Shown here: piece after piece, positions 36,921 to 48,403 of the stretch
Numbering within the stretch: the stretch's first letter is position 1
Layout: each line of letters opens with the position of its first letter
Assembly: GCA_022036555.1 (NCBI GenBank)
Contig: CM039137.1
Location: forward strand, 23,013,927 to 23,077,926
DNA from: Microstegium vimineum
Taxonomy: Eukaryota > Streptophyta > Magnoliopsida > Poales > Poaceae
Direction of reading: 5' to 3'
DNA: 64,000 nt
Position numbers and translations under genes: made by a program
The notes under the pieces: generated by a model
What the model saw: the letters and a program-made list of their open reading frames with translations, nothing else
Told to the model about the DNA's origin: nothing
Databases searched by the model: none

Positions 36921-37150
36921 CCTAAATTTTTACAATTTAACCTTTTTTTTTGAATTATTTTAACGTTTTGACCCCTGGAGAAACTATTCTCACAAATGGA
37001 CCCAGGGGGTTGGCGCCGTGGCCCATGACGCTGAGGTAACACAGCTCGGCGCCGTGTCCCACGGCGCCGAGCTTTGAGCCCGCATCCAGCGTGGCAGCCG
37101 ACGTGGCTTGGGCTCGGCGCCATAGGGTACGGCACCGAGCTCGGCGCCAC
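36921..37150 (+). repeat. left terminal inverted repeat of the MULE
   Basis: It includes a perfect 14-bp palindrome arm pair with a 3-bp loop at 37043-37073 (agctcggcgccgtg / cacggcgccgagct). Similar ctcggcgcc units repeat to about 37195. These are candidate transposase-binding sites by analogy with Mutator TIRs. Confidence 0.8.
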
Positions 37151-37490
37151 ACGACACGGCGCCGATCTCGGCACCACGGGGCATGACGCCGAGCTGTGTT
37201 CCTTATATTCCAGCCAGCTTTCCCACCCATCCGAGGCTTCATCCATTTGTTCTTCCTTGCTCTCGGGTTTTTCCTCTCGTCCACCCACCTAACCTCTTTG
37301 AATCGACATTTTGGACCTTGAAAACTTGGATTTGATCCACCGATCTTCGAGACCAAGGTATCCTTCTTCCCCTCCTCATTTTTTACGCATCGATTCGGTC
37401 TATATTAGGTGTATTTTGAAACTCTAGTTAGATTTTTACTTAGGGTTTGGGATGATTATTGATTTGTTATTTGCATTTTGCAATCATAGG

Positions 37491-38169
37491 ATGCCAAGGC
37501 GTGGGAAAACTAGTAAAACAAGGTATTCTCTGCTATGTTTATCTTTTGTTCTAATTGTTCCAGTTACTAGAACGATTTTTTTCTATTTGTAGGAAGGGCC
37601 CGTTGACCGGCATCGTATTCAATCCAAAGCCTCTGCCCAGCAGTGTTCCGGTTCCAATGTGCTTTTGCGGTGATTCTTGCAAGGTAGAGATTTCTGAGGA
37701 TCTGAAACCTATAGGCAGAGGTATTGGATGTGTTCAAATTATGCTTTTCAGCTTACACTTGCTCAGCGTCGTACTAACTTAATGGTGAGAATCTACTCTT
37801 ATACGGAAATCGATTTATATCATATTAAATAATGATTTTATTTTGTGTGCCTAACTTCTGCATGATTTACAGACCCCTCCACCGCTCTGTGACTTTGAGC
37901 AGTGGATCGACACTGAGATCAAGGAGTCTGACAAATGTCTTCTGCAAGGTATGAAGGACTGAGACGCAGAGCGTCGAGTGGCCTATGAGAAGATACTGAA
38001 AGAGGAGGCAGCTGAGAAGGAACACAAGAAAGAGGAGGAAGGGAGAAGAGGTGCAGCCTACAGGGAGGAGAGGGACAAGAAGGTTGAGTGCGCCCGCCGT
38101 GCGAAGGCAGCGATGGAGGAGAATCCCGATGCGATGAGGAAGGGAAAGTGGCCTCGTTGCACTCAATAG
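37491..38169 (+). pseudogene. MULE-carried small Cys-motif (CxCGxxC) gene, broken
   Basis: The pieces are 37491-37522, 37593-37784 and 37873-38169, with GT..AG borders. They encode MPRRGKTSK, then a PMCFCGDSCKV zinc-finger-like motif, then RQRYWMCSNYAF, FEQWIDTEI and a long charged Lys/Glu helix ending at 38169. Two lesions are seen. A one-base shift near 37704-37710 separates the CFCGDSCKV frame from the RQRYWMC frame. An in-frame TGA at 37960-37962 precedes the charged tail, which stays open in the same frame. Small Cys-motif proteins of this type travel with plant TEs; I do not know the function. It is transcribed divergently from the other two MULE genes. Confidence 0.6.
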
Positions 38170-38415
38170 TTCTATGTTTTATCCATGAATAACGACATAT
38201 ATTGTTAAACTTTTATTTGTGTTATCATTAAGTTTAGAGAATTAGGTTATCAACTATATTCGCTAGAATTTCGCGGAAAAAATTCGCTAGAATTTCGCTT
38301 CTATATGGAGCATCCACAATAACAAATAGAGACAACATTATATGATCCATCATATATTCATCCAAATAGCACAAGGCAACCATATAGTTCACCATCATCA
38401 CACAACTCCACATCG

Positions 38416-41009
38416 TCACTGCCTCCTAAACTTATCCTTACCCTTACTAAAAGCGTCGGTGCCTAGAGTGTAGTGAACTGGCGGACGCCGTCTCCTAGTT
38501 CCTATAGGCTACGAAGGCTGAGTCAAAGGAGCATCATCTAGCTGAGACGGTCCAAGTTCCTGATATCCGCCGTCGTCCTCTGTGGCGTCACCTTGGAAAG
38601 TATCTCGAGTACCACGAGAGGAGCTCTGTCCGTCGTAACCTACAATGTCACGTATCAATTAAATGTGCATATAAGTACATTTGTGTGTATAAAAGAAAGA
38701 CACTTAACTAGACGACATGTAATGAAAGTTTACCTCCGCGAGAAGAAGTACCGAGTCCTATAGTTCTCTCCCTCTGTGTTCTCTGTGGACTCGCTACATA
38801 CTCCATCGCCGCGCTAGTCCTGTAACCACAACGAGCCGCAACTCGACGCAATCTACGTGCTAGCCTCTGTGATAACAACATGAGCATATTAAGCATTGTA
38901 ATATATGCATTGTCGACGAGATAGTCGTTGTGTTCATGAGTACTTACTCCTAGAAAGTTGTTGAGCGTAGCCTCGTCCACGTTTATCCTTGGAAACCGTT
39001 CAATTTCCACTACAGACTGTTTTAGCGCGTTGTCCTGCAAAAAGAGACAAATTATAGTCATAATGGTAGTCATATACAACGCATTGCCATGAAAAAATTA
39101 CATAACTTTTTTAAGATCACTTACCACTCGGTCCAAGACAGGTGCAGCCTCGACAATCGTCCCTTGTCTTGCTTCAAGATCATAGGACGTGTCTTTGTCA
39201 TCTGAAAAATCAATGTCTACGTAGTCCGTATTTGTCCATTGAGTCTTCAACTTTGTTCGTGTCACTGTCCGGTACCAAGTTAGGTATTGGCGAAAGTTGT
39301 AGTCGTTGTGTGGCGTCTCGTTTTGATACACATTGTCATATTGATCGTCCCAAACATCTATGTGCACACGGTGTAGCGTCTCAAACTCCACCGTCTTTTT
39401 CTGTTTTTGACGATCAATCCTGAAACATGTGCACTATGTCAACTACATCAACTACATCAAATACACTATGGAAACTACATCAACTAAATCAACTAAATGG
39501 ACTAGAATAACTATGTCAACTATGCCAACTAGAATAACTAAATCAACTACAGGCACTATGTCAACTAGAACAACTACATAGACTATGTCAACTAAATGAT
39601 CAAGTATGTCACTCTCTGAGGAAGGTGGTACTTACTTGTGCAGCTCTACGGAAGTCGAATACGGCGGGACTGGCCACTCCTGACCTTGCCAAACTGTCGT
39701 GCCACTCTCTGAGGAAGGTGGTATTCAACAACATAGAAGCATATGAACGGACATATCATCATGTACAGGTCCTCGTCTGCGCCACACATGTTGCTCAAGC
39801 CAAACTATTTCATACTTAATTCCTTGTACGGCTCCCAAGTGACCTAAAAAGAGCAATTGAAGGGCATAAGTTGCAACGATCATAAGGTATAAGAATGAAT
39901 AAATAACAAAATGCAATGAACACACCATCGAAGCTGTAAGACCATCCAGCTCGTTGGCGTACTGAAGGTACGCACGTTCTGTCCTCGAGTAGGGGGCCGT
40001 CACCTGGTCGTACAGATGTGCATATGTAGGAAGACGGCGAGGGTTGTTTACCACGAACCAAGGCCGAGGTGCCTGGAGTGTGGGCCGGCCAACCGGTATA
40101 CGAGACCACATCCACAGCTGAATAAGGTACACACAACCCCCAATGGAAGCGTTCTTCGCACCTCGTCGACAAGCCTCGCAAAGGTGGCGATATAGGAACG
40201 CCAATACTGCAGAACCCCAGTTGTATGTGCCTGCAGTGTCCCAATTACCCAAGCAAGGGAGGTACATCCATGACGCTGTGTCTCCTGTCGCGTCAGGGAA
40301 GAGAACACACCCGAACAAGTGCAACACCCAAGCTCTGCAGTAGAATCCAACTGTGGCATCGTCTGCGTAATCCAGACGTGCACCAAAGGCAGCCCTGAGC
40401 CAAGGAATAGAAACACCTGTGCCGCGAGAATGCGTCGCCTCTGGAGGTAGTTGTCTCCCAAGGAAGGCCTCCATTCTGTCCTTCCAACCTTCAGACCTGC
40501 AATGCCCGATGACAGGAATACCTCTAATGGAGAGACCAAGCCACTTTTACATGTCCTCAAGACTGATAGTCATCTCTCCACAAGGTAGGTGGAATCTATG
40601 AGTTTCCGGCCTCCACCTACAGAAGGTAGATAAGTAAAGATGTTAGTTACATTTCAAAGAAACAATGTGTAGTAATGAATTAGTATTGGACATGGTTATA
40701 CCTATCGACCAAAGCTGTGATCGTCGCAGGGTTGATGACCGGCAACCCACGACGAACCTGATACGATACAATGTCTAGTCCAGCCCTCTCTAGTAAGGGC
40801 GTGTACCTTTCGTCGTACCGCATCTCGTGGAACATGTCATGGGTTCGAGGACGAAGAGGGGCCAACACCTGCAACCATTACACGTGTTTTAATGTAAGTA
40901 CCTCATATGCTTAAGTAAGATAAATTGCAGTTATTACCTCCCCCTCGAAAAAGCGTCGTCCTCGGTGGTTCGCCTCGTAGTACTGATCGAGGAGGTCAAA
41001 AGTCGCCAT
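38416..41009 (-). pseudogene. MULE-carried plant mobile domain (PMD, MAIN-like) gene, broken
   Basis: Exon-like blocks on the minus strand resemble the PMD/aminotransferase-like family (MAINTENANCE OF MERISTEMS relatives), known both as host genes and on TEs. In order from 41009: MATFDLLDQYYE; a block with RYTPLLERAGLD (about 40869-40700); TMTL-like MTISLEDM followed by KWLGLSIRG (about 40620-40500); the largest block (40474 to about 39926) with WLRAAF, RAWVLHLFG and YAHLYDQVTAPYSRTER; then FETLHRVHIDVWDDQYDN (about 39391-39128), NVDEATLNNFLG and a C-terminal Ser/Arg-rich end. In-frame stops include TAA at 40547-40549, TAG near 39805, and TAG near 38505. The domain identification is firm; exact exon borders were only partly worked out. 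Confidence 0.65.
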
Positions 41010-41141
41010 CCTATTGGAGGAAAATAAAATTGTCAGTAAGAAATTAAATTACATGCATAAATATTAGAAAGCAAACAAAGAGTAAACATTTATAAATAGT
41101 GTAACATATATATATATAACTATTGTCACCTGGCTAGGCGC

Positions 41142-43921
41142 TTAAGTGCATGTACGTGCATTGTGTCCAAGTCTGCCACATTTGCTACATTGATTTTGGT
41201 CGGGATGAGTAAGAAAGGGTGTTGCTCTACCCCTCCTTGTTCTTCCTGAAACCTGATCCATGACCATCTTGTATCTTGTCCTCTTCCTAGTCCCACGTTT
41301 GTCCCAACGAGCACCTGGATCCGCAATGTATCTCGGGCCATGGTATGGTGGCCACTGCTCCTCCTCTAGGTAAGGCTCGAAACGGGGAGCCCAAGTAAGT
41401 ACAAGGCTGTTAACACTTAGTTCCTGTGGCATACTACTCACATATGCATAGTTGTGATGTTGAGCCGCTGCAATATAATGAGAACATGGAAAGTGGTACT
41501 GCCTTGATTTCCCACACATGCATGAGAAATTACTAAGAACCACAATATAAGCTCTTAAAGGCCGAACCTCACCATTGGAGGTTGTCCAACCCCTTTCTAT
41601 GACCTCATACTTTCCCGTGCTATGGTCAAAGCAATGAACTTCATGTGTTCTAGCCTTCTCCTTTGCCCTATCAAGATGGTGTTTTGGTTTAGGTGCCCAT
41701 ATCTGATTCTTGCTCTGTAGTGCCATTGCTGATGCATGCTGGTCATTGAACCATGCAACACACCTAAAGAAAGTAAAGGACACAATGGCATTGACAGGCA
41801 TGGCCCGTATACCCTTGAGCACACTATTAAATGACTCGGCCATGTTGCTAGTTTGAAATTCATACCTCCACCCACCATCATCATAGCCCCTTAACCATTT
41901 ATCTTTTTGACTCATCAAACCATGTAGCCACTGCCTACCTTCTGCATTTGTTGTTGTCTTTAGCAGCTCCAACTTCTCTTCGAAGTAGCAAATCTCAAGC
42001 ATGCGAGCAACCTCCTCGAACAGGTGGAAGTTGTCCTTTGAACTGTCCTTCCGGAGTAAATTCTCTGCAAGGTGGCGAGTGCACCAACGGTGATGCAATG
42101 ATGCATACCCCAGAATCTGCTCCTGTACGACACTAAGTATGCCCTGGTGTCTGTCAGATATGACACCAACCTCTCTCCCAGGGCCTACAACATGTATCCG
42201 AATAAGCCGCAGGAACCAACCCCAGCTGTCTTTGTTCTCCCTCTCTACCAAAGCGAATGCTAATGGAACCAATGCATTGTCCGCGTCACAACCAATGGCT
42301 ATCAACATTGTGCTCATGTACTTGCCAAGAAGAAAAGTACCATCAATGGACAACACAGGACGACAATGCCTAAAGGCTTGGACACACTGAGGAAAGCACC
42401 AGAATGCACGGAAGAATATCTCTCTGTCGTCCTTCCATTCATTTGGTTTTGGGATGTACTCGTAATGCATGCCCGGATTAGCTACCTTGATTGCATTGAA
42501 CAATGCAGGCAACTTCTCGTACCCCTCCTCCCAATCACCATATATCATCTTCCAGGCACGTTGTTTTGCCCTCCATGCTTTGTCATAGCTCACCTCATAA
42601 TGAAAATGCTTCTCAGCTAGGTCCATGAGCGTCTTCACTCTCAAATTAGGCTGTTTCTGCAGTGTTGTGTAAAATTTTCTAGCAATAAGGGTAGAGGTCA
42701 ACTGTTGATGCTTCTCTTTTAGATCCGTCGTTGCACAAGTATGTGGACCTACAATTTTGGTGATCTTAAACTTTTCAATGTCCTTCTGTTTCCTCGCGCA
42801 TATCCTCCAATTGCAATCATTTTTCTGACATACCACTATGTAACGACGCTTCACATAAGAATGTTGCACCTTGAACGACCTTTTACGTTTCACAGAATAC
42901 TCCTGTAACCACCTTCTCAATGTTGACAAGTTCTTGAAGATCATGCCCTTGAAAATTTCTATGCTTTCCCCATCATCAGGGGCCTCTAGCAACTCTTCTT
43001 CTCTTGCTACTGCATAAGCACCATGAGAGTGTCTGAGATCGCTAAATTCATGCACTAGTGGATCAATATCGGGACAACACTGCTTCATGAGCTCAATCTC
43101 TTGTTCACTCAATGCAGCCACAGGACGTTCATCATCGGAACGAACAGCTCTTGCGGTCCCATAAGGCTCCTCTCCATCATCAATTTGAACATCAACACTA
43201 TTAGATGTGAAGCCTGTATGCACCGCAGTGGATGATGAAGGCACACGATGACAGCCAACATTATCAGGAATGTCTCCTACATTTAAATGAGAATGTCATC
43301 ATTGGAATAACATATTACAAGGGTGGATAAGAAAAGGTAAAGTGTTACTACAACACTTACTTGGATGATTTTGGGTCAAAGGGATCTCTTGAGGGGCCGC
43401 AGCAACATGAGGTGCACCAACATTAGGGCAGATTCCAACCTCATTTGGAGCGGATTGCGCATCGAGCACCACAACCACATCTTCCACATGCACCTCTGGA
43501 TTGGGTAACGAAGGCTCACATTATAACGGATCGTGTTGTGGTGGTGAGAAGCCATGAAGGGATGAATGGCCAAGAGAAGTGGGCTCATTGGAGAGCTTCC
43601 GCACAATCAAATCCAAACATTGAAATGCACTCTTCATCACAGTATTGACATATGTCTCCCATTGAGTCTCTGATGAGATTGGGACCAACCGCCTAAAAAT
43701 TTGGCCTAATTTACCATGGTGAACTACTCCTTCAACTGATATGACATTTTCAATGGAATTGCACTGAAGCTCAACACGAACCCTACCAAACAACTCAAAA
43801 AAAACGGTCGCTCATCGAACATCAAAGGCACCCTTTGCATTCCAACTAAGGTGATATTACCAAAATCATCTTCCGCTTCTTCCACTCTTCCTCCATGATA
43901 CAGGGTCACTAGGTTATCCAT
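41142..43921 (-). pseudogene. MURA-type MULE transposase, catalytic exon intact, 5' exon broken
   Basis: Exon 1 runs 43921 to 43361 and exon 2 from 43276 to 41142. Exon 1 starts MDNLVTLYHGGR. It has a one-base shift in a run of eight T at 43797-43804, and an in-frame TAA at 43521-43523, after which the frame continues open to the donor. Exon 2 is open for 710 codons. It holds a FAR1/MuDR-type N-terminal zinc region (CNWRICARK), the MULE catalytic domain (SIDGTFLLGKY, ISDRHQGI, HHRWCTRHL: first Asp in DGT, second in SDRH), the SWIM finger CMCGKSRQYHFPCSHY, and a terminal CCHC knuckle CSKCGRLGHNARTC. The transposase would cut and paste elements bearing these TIRs. A shorter product from an internal start cannot be excluded. 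Confidence 0.85.
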
Positions 43922-43984
43922 CTAGTTGATATACACAACACGAAAGTTCTTATTATGGGTAAACTAAATTATCAATGACCTAAC

Positions 43985-43987
<3 letters not shown>

Positions 43988-44021
<34 letters not shown>

Positions 44022-44225
44022 TATATATCTATTTAGCTATAAATTTAGCAAACTAACTATCTATCTATGAACTTATCAGTCTATCTATTTAGCAAAATAA
44101 CTATCTATCTATTTGTCTATCCATCTATTTAGCGTACTAAATTATCAATGACATAACTATCCCTATATTTACTAAACTATATAATTAATAAGTTAACTAC
44201 CTATTTGTCTATCTATCATCTAAAT
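43988..44225. repeat. (TA)n/(CA)n and degenerate CTAT tandem repeats inside the MULE
   Basis: A (TA)n run near 43988-44012 and a short (CA)n are followed by repeated ctatctatctatttagc units to about 44225, between the transposase start and the right TIR. Confidence 0.85.
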
Positions 44226-44399
44226 TTGTAACTAAAATTTCGAACTACAATTGCTAACTAAAAACCCTAAACTAAACTTGACAAGAAAACAAAATTACCT
44301 AAACAAACCGGACGGCGGCGGCTCGGCGGCGGCCGGCGGACGGCGAACGGCGGACGGCGGTGGGAGAGAGAGAGGCGAGCGAGAGACAGAGAGCGTGCG

Positions 44400-44594
44400 C
44401 TGAGCTCGGCGCCGTGGGCTAGATGTATCCTAGCTCGGCGCCGTGCCCTATGGCGCCGAGCCCCCAGCCACGTCGGTTGCCCTGCTAGATGCGGGCTCAA
44501 AGCTCGGCGCCGTGGGTCCATTTGTGAGAATAGTTTCTTTAGGAGTCCAAACGTAAAAATAATTAAAAAAAAGGATAAGTTGTAAAAAATTGGG
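44400..44594 (-). repeat. right terminal inverted repeat of the MULE
   Basis: Reads inward as the reverse complement of the left TIR, but lacks about 55 bp found on the left after the aaatggaccca block. It contains ctcggcgccgtg units at about 44405, 44433 and 44499. Confidence 0.8.
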
Positions 44595-44603
44595 GGGCAG
44601 GAG

Positions 44604-46461
44604 GCGGTAGTGGCCGTGGCCTGCGCGACGGGCACCACGGTGCCCATGCATGGCGCGTGACGTAACTGACTGACGCCGGCACGTCCTGCTGGGCGAGACG
44701 ATGATTCTCGGCCCTGCCCGGCAAGCAAGCCGGCGACGGCGAGCGCTCACAGACTTCCCGACCCATCACTCGTGCATGCATGCGTGCGTGTGCGTCCATC
44801 CCCAATCCCCATTGCATTGACTGGTCGCGGTCGTGGATCCTCTCCTGCCACTGCCAGTGCCAAGACCCCGGCCAGCCGGTGCCGTGCCACCCGTTCGCCG
44901 ATCCGCGACAGGCGGAAGTCAGGAGTGCCCACGGGCGCACGCTTCGCCGGATGGATGTCCGGTGGCGGAAGCTACGTACACTACAGAGCATGGCCCCGTC
45001 GACGCTGCCGTGGCGAGGGATGCCACCCGACCCGCGTCACACACCGTCCGTACGCGCTTATTAGCCTGCCCAGGGACAGGACAGGACAGGACAGGACATC
45101 CGTGTGGGCCAGCCGGCCACGTCGCCTTTTTTCCGGCACACGACCGGACGCCTCCTCCCCGCGGCTTGCATTGCACGTCTTGTTGCCTCCTCTCCAAACC
45201 CTGCTCGTCGGGGTCCGGGTGGTTGCTGGCACGGAAGGGAGAGGGACGACGTGCCACCACCCGTCTGTCTGTCTGTCTGTCTGTCTCGGTGCCGTGGCAA
45301 CCCTGCCTTTGCCTTTGCCTTTGCCTTTCGTGGATCGCAGGGAATGCCAACTCCAGCCAAGGATCTTGCGTACAGTGCCACGACGAGTTTGGTGCGTCGC
45401 TCACGTCCGGTTCAGTCACTCAGTCGGTCCGTCCCGTCCTAGAGTGGCGAAAGGATAATGAGAGAGCTCGAAAGCTAGCTTACTTTCCACTTGGGTAGGG
45501 TATAGTAGGAGACAAATGTTTTGGGGTGCTTTTGTGTCCCTGACCTGAAATAACTAGGATGGATAGTACCACCGAGCACGGCGACTTTTCGGCCTTGGTT
45601 GGATTGGATCAGGACGACAGCGACTGGCCGGCCCAGATCAAGCCTTGTTGGGCCCGGACGCGCACCAAGGCCCGATTTCCCACTACAACGTGTTGGGTTT
45701 CAATCGTGTTTCTTGGGCCACGGAAAGATCCTGGGCCCTACTTCCACACTGGGCCGACGTGAGTGTTACTCCGACTGGTCCAGGTTGGGTCTGCAAAAAA
45801 AACACACAGAGAGAGAGAAGAGGAACTCTGGTATACTGATAGTATCATTATCAAGACGAAGATGATTCCACAGTTTTAGGGATTCATAAGCAGCGCAATG
45901 ATTGGTGGCTCTCGGAAGGATCCGAGCGGCTGCCAAAAGCTCTAGGGAAAGCGAGATGGCCATCCATGAGATGCGCTTGCCGGCGGCCGCAGCGGTCCAA
46001 CCGGATCACCCGCTTTTCAGCCTGCTTTTGCATTCCACACGACCACACCCTATGCTTCGTGGATGATTGCCTTCTTGTTGTTTTTTCATTGTTGGGTGTG
46101 GGGTGTTGGATGATCCCAGCTCTGTTCACCCAGCCACTTGCTCCAAAATCTCTTGTCTGCAAGCAACAATTTTGAGGACAAGTAGCCCCCCATTCGCACC
46201 CCAATCAAACACGCTTTCTGCAGTCACAGAAAGTTGACACAAAACTCATTTCATATAGAATCAAGATACAGTAGTAAAAAGAAAAAAACATTCGGTGATA
46301 ACTGTCGTGTTCCTCACTTTACAGGCAAGCATGGTGTTCGATTACAAGCACAACTGCTCCTCCACTCAACTGTACGCTGACAAAACCTAGGCTTCTAAGG
46401 GTAGTCAACTACTACCTTGATGGCATTCTGATAGTACCAAGGAACAAACATATAGTATTCA
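44604..46461. other. spacer between MULE and PSB33
   Basis: It holds (ACAGG)n at 45075-45098, (GTCT)n at 45263-45287 and a tgccttt run at about 45305-45329. The overlapping long open frames here reflect high GC, not genes. A segment at 46123-46246 is repeated at 50746-50870. The last ~100 bp are the likely PSB33 3' UTR. Confidence 0.45.
46123..46246 (-). repeat. direct repeat copy 1, resembles a terminal exon fragment
   Basis: On the minus strand it reads ctgcag followed by AAAGCGTGTTTGATTGGGGT and on to GGTGAACAGAG, matching 50746-50870 in the same orientation. The reading frame present in copy 2 (KVCLIGV..) is altered after the first eight codons here. Confidence 0.5.
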
Positions 46462-48243
46462 TCAGTTGAAAGCTCCCGAAACTGCATAGATGAAGTCCAA
46501 GAAACCAGTCCCCTTGAGAAGGCCCTTGCCTGTTAAAAGCTCAAAATCTATCAATAAGAGAAAGCCAATTATAGCGGCTTTTCCATTGATCAGTTCATTG
46601 TCGCTGGTGAAACCGAAACCTCCGACATCCTCGTCGACTATCATTCTCACCTGAAAACATAAAGGGAATATGAGTTGGATGCAGAAGTTCAGTGAAATCC
46701 TCATTTCACTCAAAATGTAGACTGGAGTCAATTAGAAGAGCAGGAATCGTATCGAACTTGCTATCAGAGTAAGAGAGGGGGAAAAAATCTGATACCTCTT
46801 CCACATTGACATCCGATGCAGTAACACCAGGTTGGGCTTTCCCGCTGAATATAATCTCTGCTGATCCTACACTGTCAGCCCCACTGATGCTGATGTATAT
46901 GTTTTGTTCATCTGTTTTTACACGGTACGTGAATAGTTTCCGCAAAGCTGGAGTAAGAGCCCTTAGGACAGGGTTTTTGGGATACCATTCTTTTATTTCC
47001 CCAGTGCGAAGGTCAAATGTACTGTCTGTTGATGGGCAAACAATGCACCCATCCTGAAATACCAAAAAAAGAAAATGCAAGGTCACATCTTCGCAAAAAA
47101 AACAAAATCATATCATCTAAGTAAGTAATACACAAGAAAGGTATTACTCCCTACTCATGATGACGCTTCAGACATGTTAGCAGATATTAAGGATTCAGTG
47201 TTTTGACTCTTTCGCCCAAAACCTTTAAGAATGTTCAATGACAGGGTTTAGAAGTTGAAAAGCTTCATATAGCTCAACAATAGACTACCACGAACATTTC
47301 AGTTTTGTAAAATGTACACAGACAGAAGCCATATAAGACAGTGTTATAGGCGGGACTCATTTGCTTGTGAAACCAATGAAGCTTTACTAAGCATTTCTAA
47401 ATGTCACGTTTGCTAGAATCAATCATAAACAAGAGTAATTTCATTTGTTCATGAAGCGAGTAAAGATATGCGTGTAGGCAGATACATTTTCTCCAAACAT
47501 GGGTTCCTAGAATGACTTAAAGATGCATTATGGTACAGACAAAAGAGGCATAAAGTTGGTACCTGCTCACACCAAGCACACAAGTTAGAACTTAGAAGTA
47601 CCTTTTAACTTGTTTTGAAACTCTAGAACCAACCAACTAGGGAAGTTTATTATTAGGGGATTTGTAGATTGTTTCAAAACAAGGGTACTTCGACGGGTTT
47701 GTTAGTCAATCTTTTTCTGTTTGCATACTTTTTCATACGGTATCCAGAACAGGTAGGGCCTGTGTCACTCGCGGTTGCGGGCACGGAAAAGCTAGTTGTC
47801 AGCTGCGCGTGCGCGCGGTCCAGGCCGCCGACATTGGCGAAGCTGGAGTCGAGACGCACCTGCGTGAGCTTGGCGTTGAGGAGGCCCTCGGTGTAGGCGC
47901 CCTCCGCTGGCGACCGGTTCTCGATGGCGAAGACCTGGTCCTTATACCAGAGCAGCAGGATCTCCTCCCCGTCCTGCACGATCACGCGGCGCTCCCCGCG
48001 TGGCAGCGCGGACAGCGGCACCACCGGCACCCACGACGCACCGCCCTCCGCCGCCGGCGCGGACGGCGACACCTCGGCTGCGCGGCAGGCGAGCCTGGAG
48101 CTGGAGCTGGAGTGGCGGCAGTGCCGCCACGCCAGGGCGCGTCGTAGTAGCGTGGCGCGCGGGTAGGCGAGCTGGCTTCGGCGGTGGAGGAAGGAGGAGG
48201 AGGACGCGGCGGCGGTGGCTGTGGCTGTGGTAACGGCCGCCAT
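46462..48243 (-). CDS. PSB33: PSB33 (TEF5/LIL8), thylakoid Rieske-like membrane protein
   Basis: A chloroplast thylakoid protein known in Arabidopsis to stabilise photosystem II and its light-harvesting supply. Exons 48243-47860, 47053-46796 and 46650-46462 give 276 residues (Arabidopsis about 287). The first ~57 residues are Ala/Ser/Arg-rich with HRRSQLAYPRATLLRR, a transit peptide. A Rieske-fold domain follows: VPVVPLSALPRGER, ILLLWYKDQVFAIENRSP, then DGCIVCPSTDSTFDLRTGEI and KEWYPKNPVL. The CxH..CxxH ligands of true Rieske proteins are missing, as in known PSB33, so no 2Fe-2S cluster is expected. The C-terminal exon carries the single membrane span GKAAIIGFLLLIDFELLTG, with LHC-like resemblance. 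The ATG at 48243 was preferred to an in-frame upstream ATG because it starts the transit peptide. No lesion is seen. Confidence 0.93.
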
Positions 48244-48397
48244 AGGGACGGGTGGGGAGTGGGGGCGAGGCGGGCGAGAGGGGTGGGTTTGAAGACGAGG
48301 AGTGGGACGGGGTCGTGGTGGTGCGTGGTGGAGCGTCCATGGCCACAGGTTGGCGATAAAGCGACAAGACCGGGCGTGGGGAAGAGAAGCGGACACA

Positions 48398-48403
48398 TTT
48401 ATA
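48398..48403 (-). promoter_or_regulatory. putative TATA box of PSB33
   Basis: Minus-strand cctataaatgtg lies about 155 bp upstream of the ATG. Confidence 0.5.

Larger units (their letters stand above)
36921..44594. mobile_element. 7.67-kb Mutator-like element (MULE) with long TIRs and 9-bp TSD
   Basis: It is flanked by the identical nonamer gggcaggag (36912-36920 and 44595-44603), the duplication size typical of Mutator elements. Termini cctaaatttttacaatttaa and, inverted, cccaattttttacaacttat open TIRs that stay alignable for about 200 bp, including a 20-bp-plus block around aaactattctcacaaatgga. The left TIR has about 55 bp more. Both TIRs carry several copies of ctcggcgccgtg, partly as perfect palindromes. 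Inside, in order: a small plus-strand gene (37.5-38.2 kb), a minus-strand PMD gene (38.4-41.0 kb) and a minus-strand MURA-type transposase (41.1-43.9 kb). All three carry frameshifts and/or in-frame stops. Confidence 0.93.

Noticed and set aside
36102..36953. 283-codon plus-strand open frame
   Set aside because: No domain or codon character, it crosses the left MULE boundary and target duplication, and overlapping frames are open on both strands because of composition.
44041..44225. CTAT-type tandem repeats that superficially look like a spaced array
   Set aside because: They are a degenerate microsatellite without constant-length unique spacers, so this is not a CRISPR-like array, and the host is a plant.
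44772..45498. Several overlapping 80-230-codon frames on both strands
   Set aside because: They overlap in all frames within GC-rich DNA with tandem repeats; no domain or intron pattern supports any of them.
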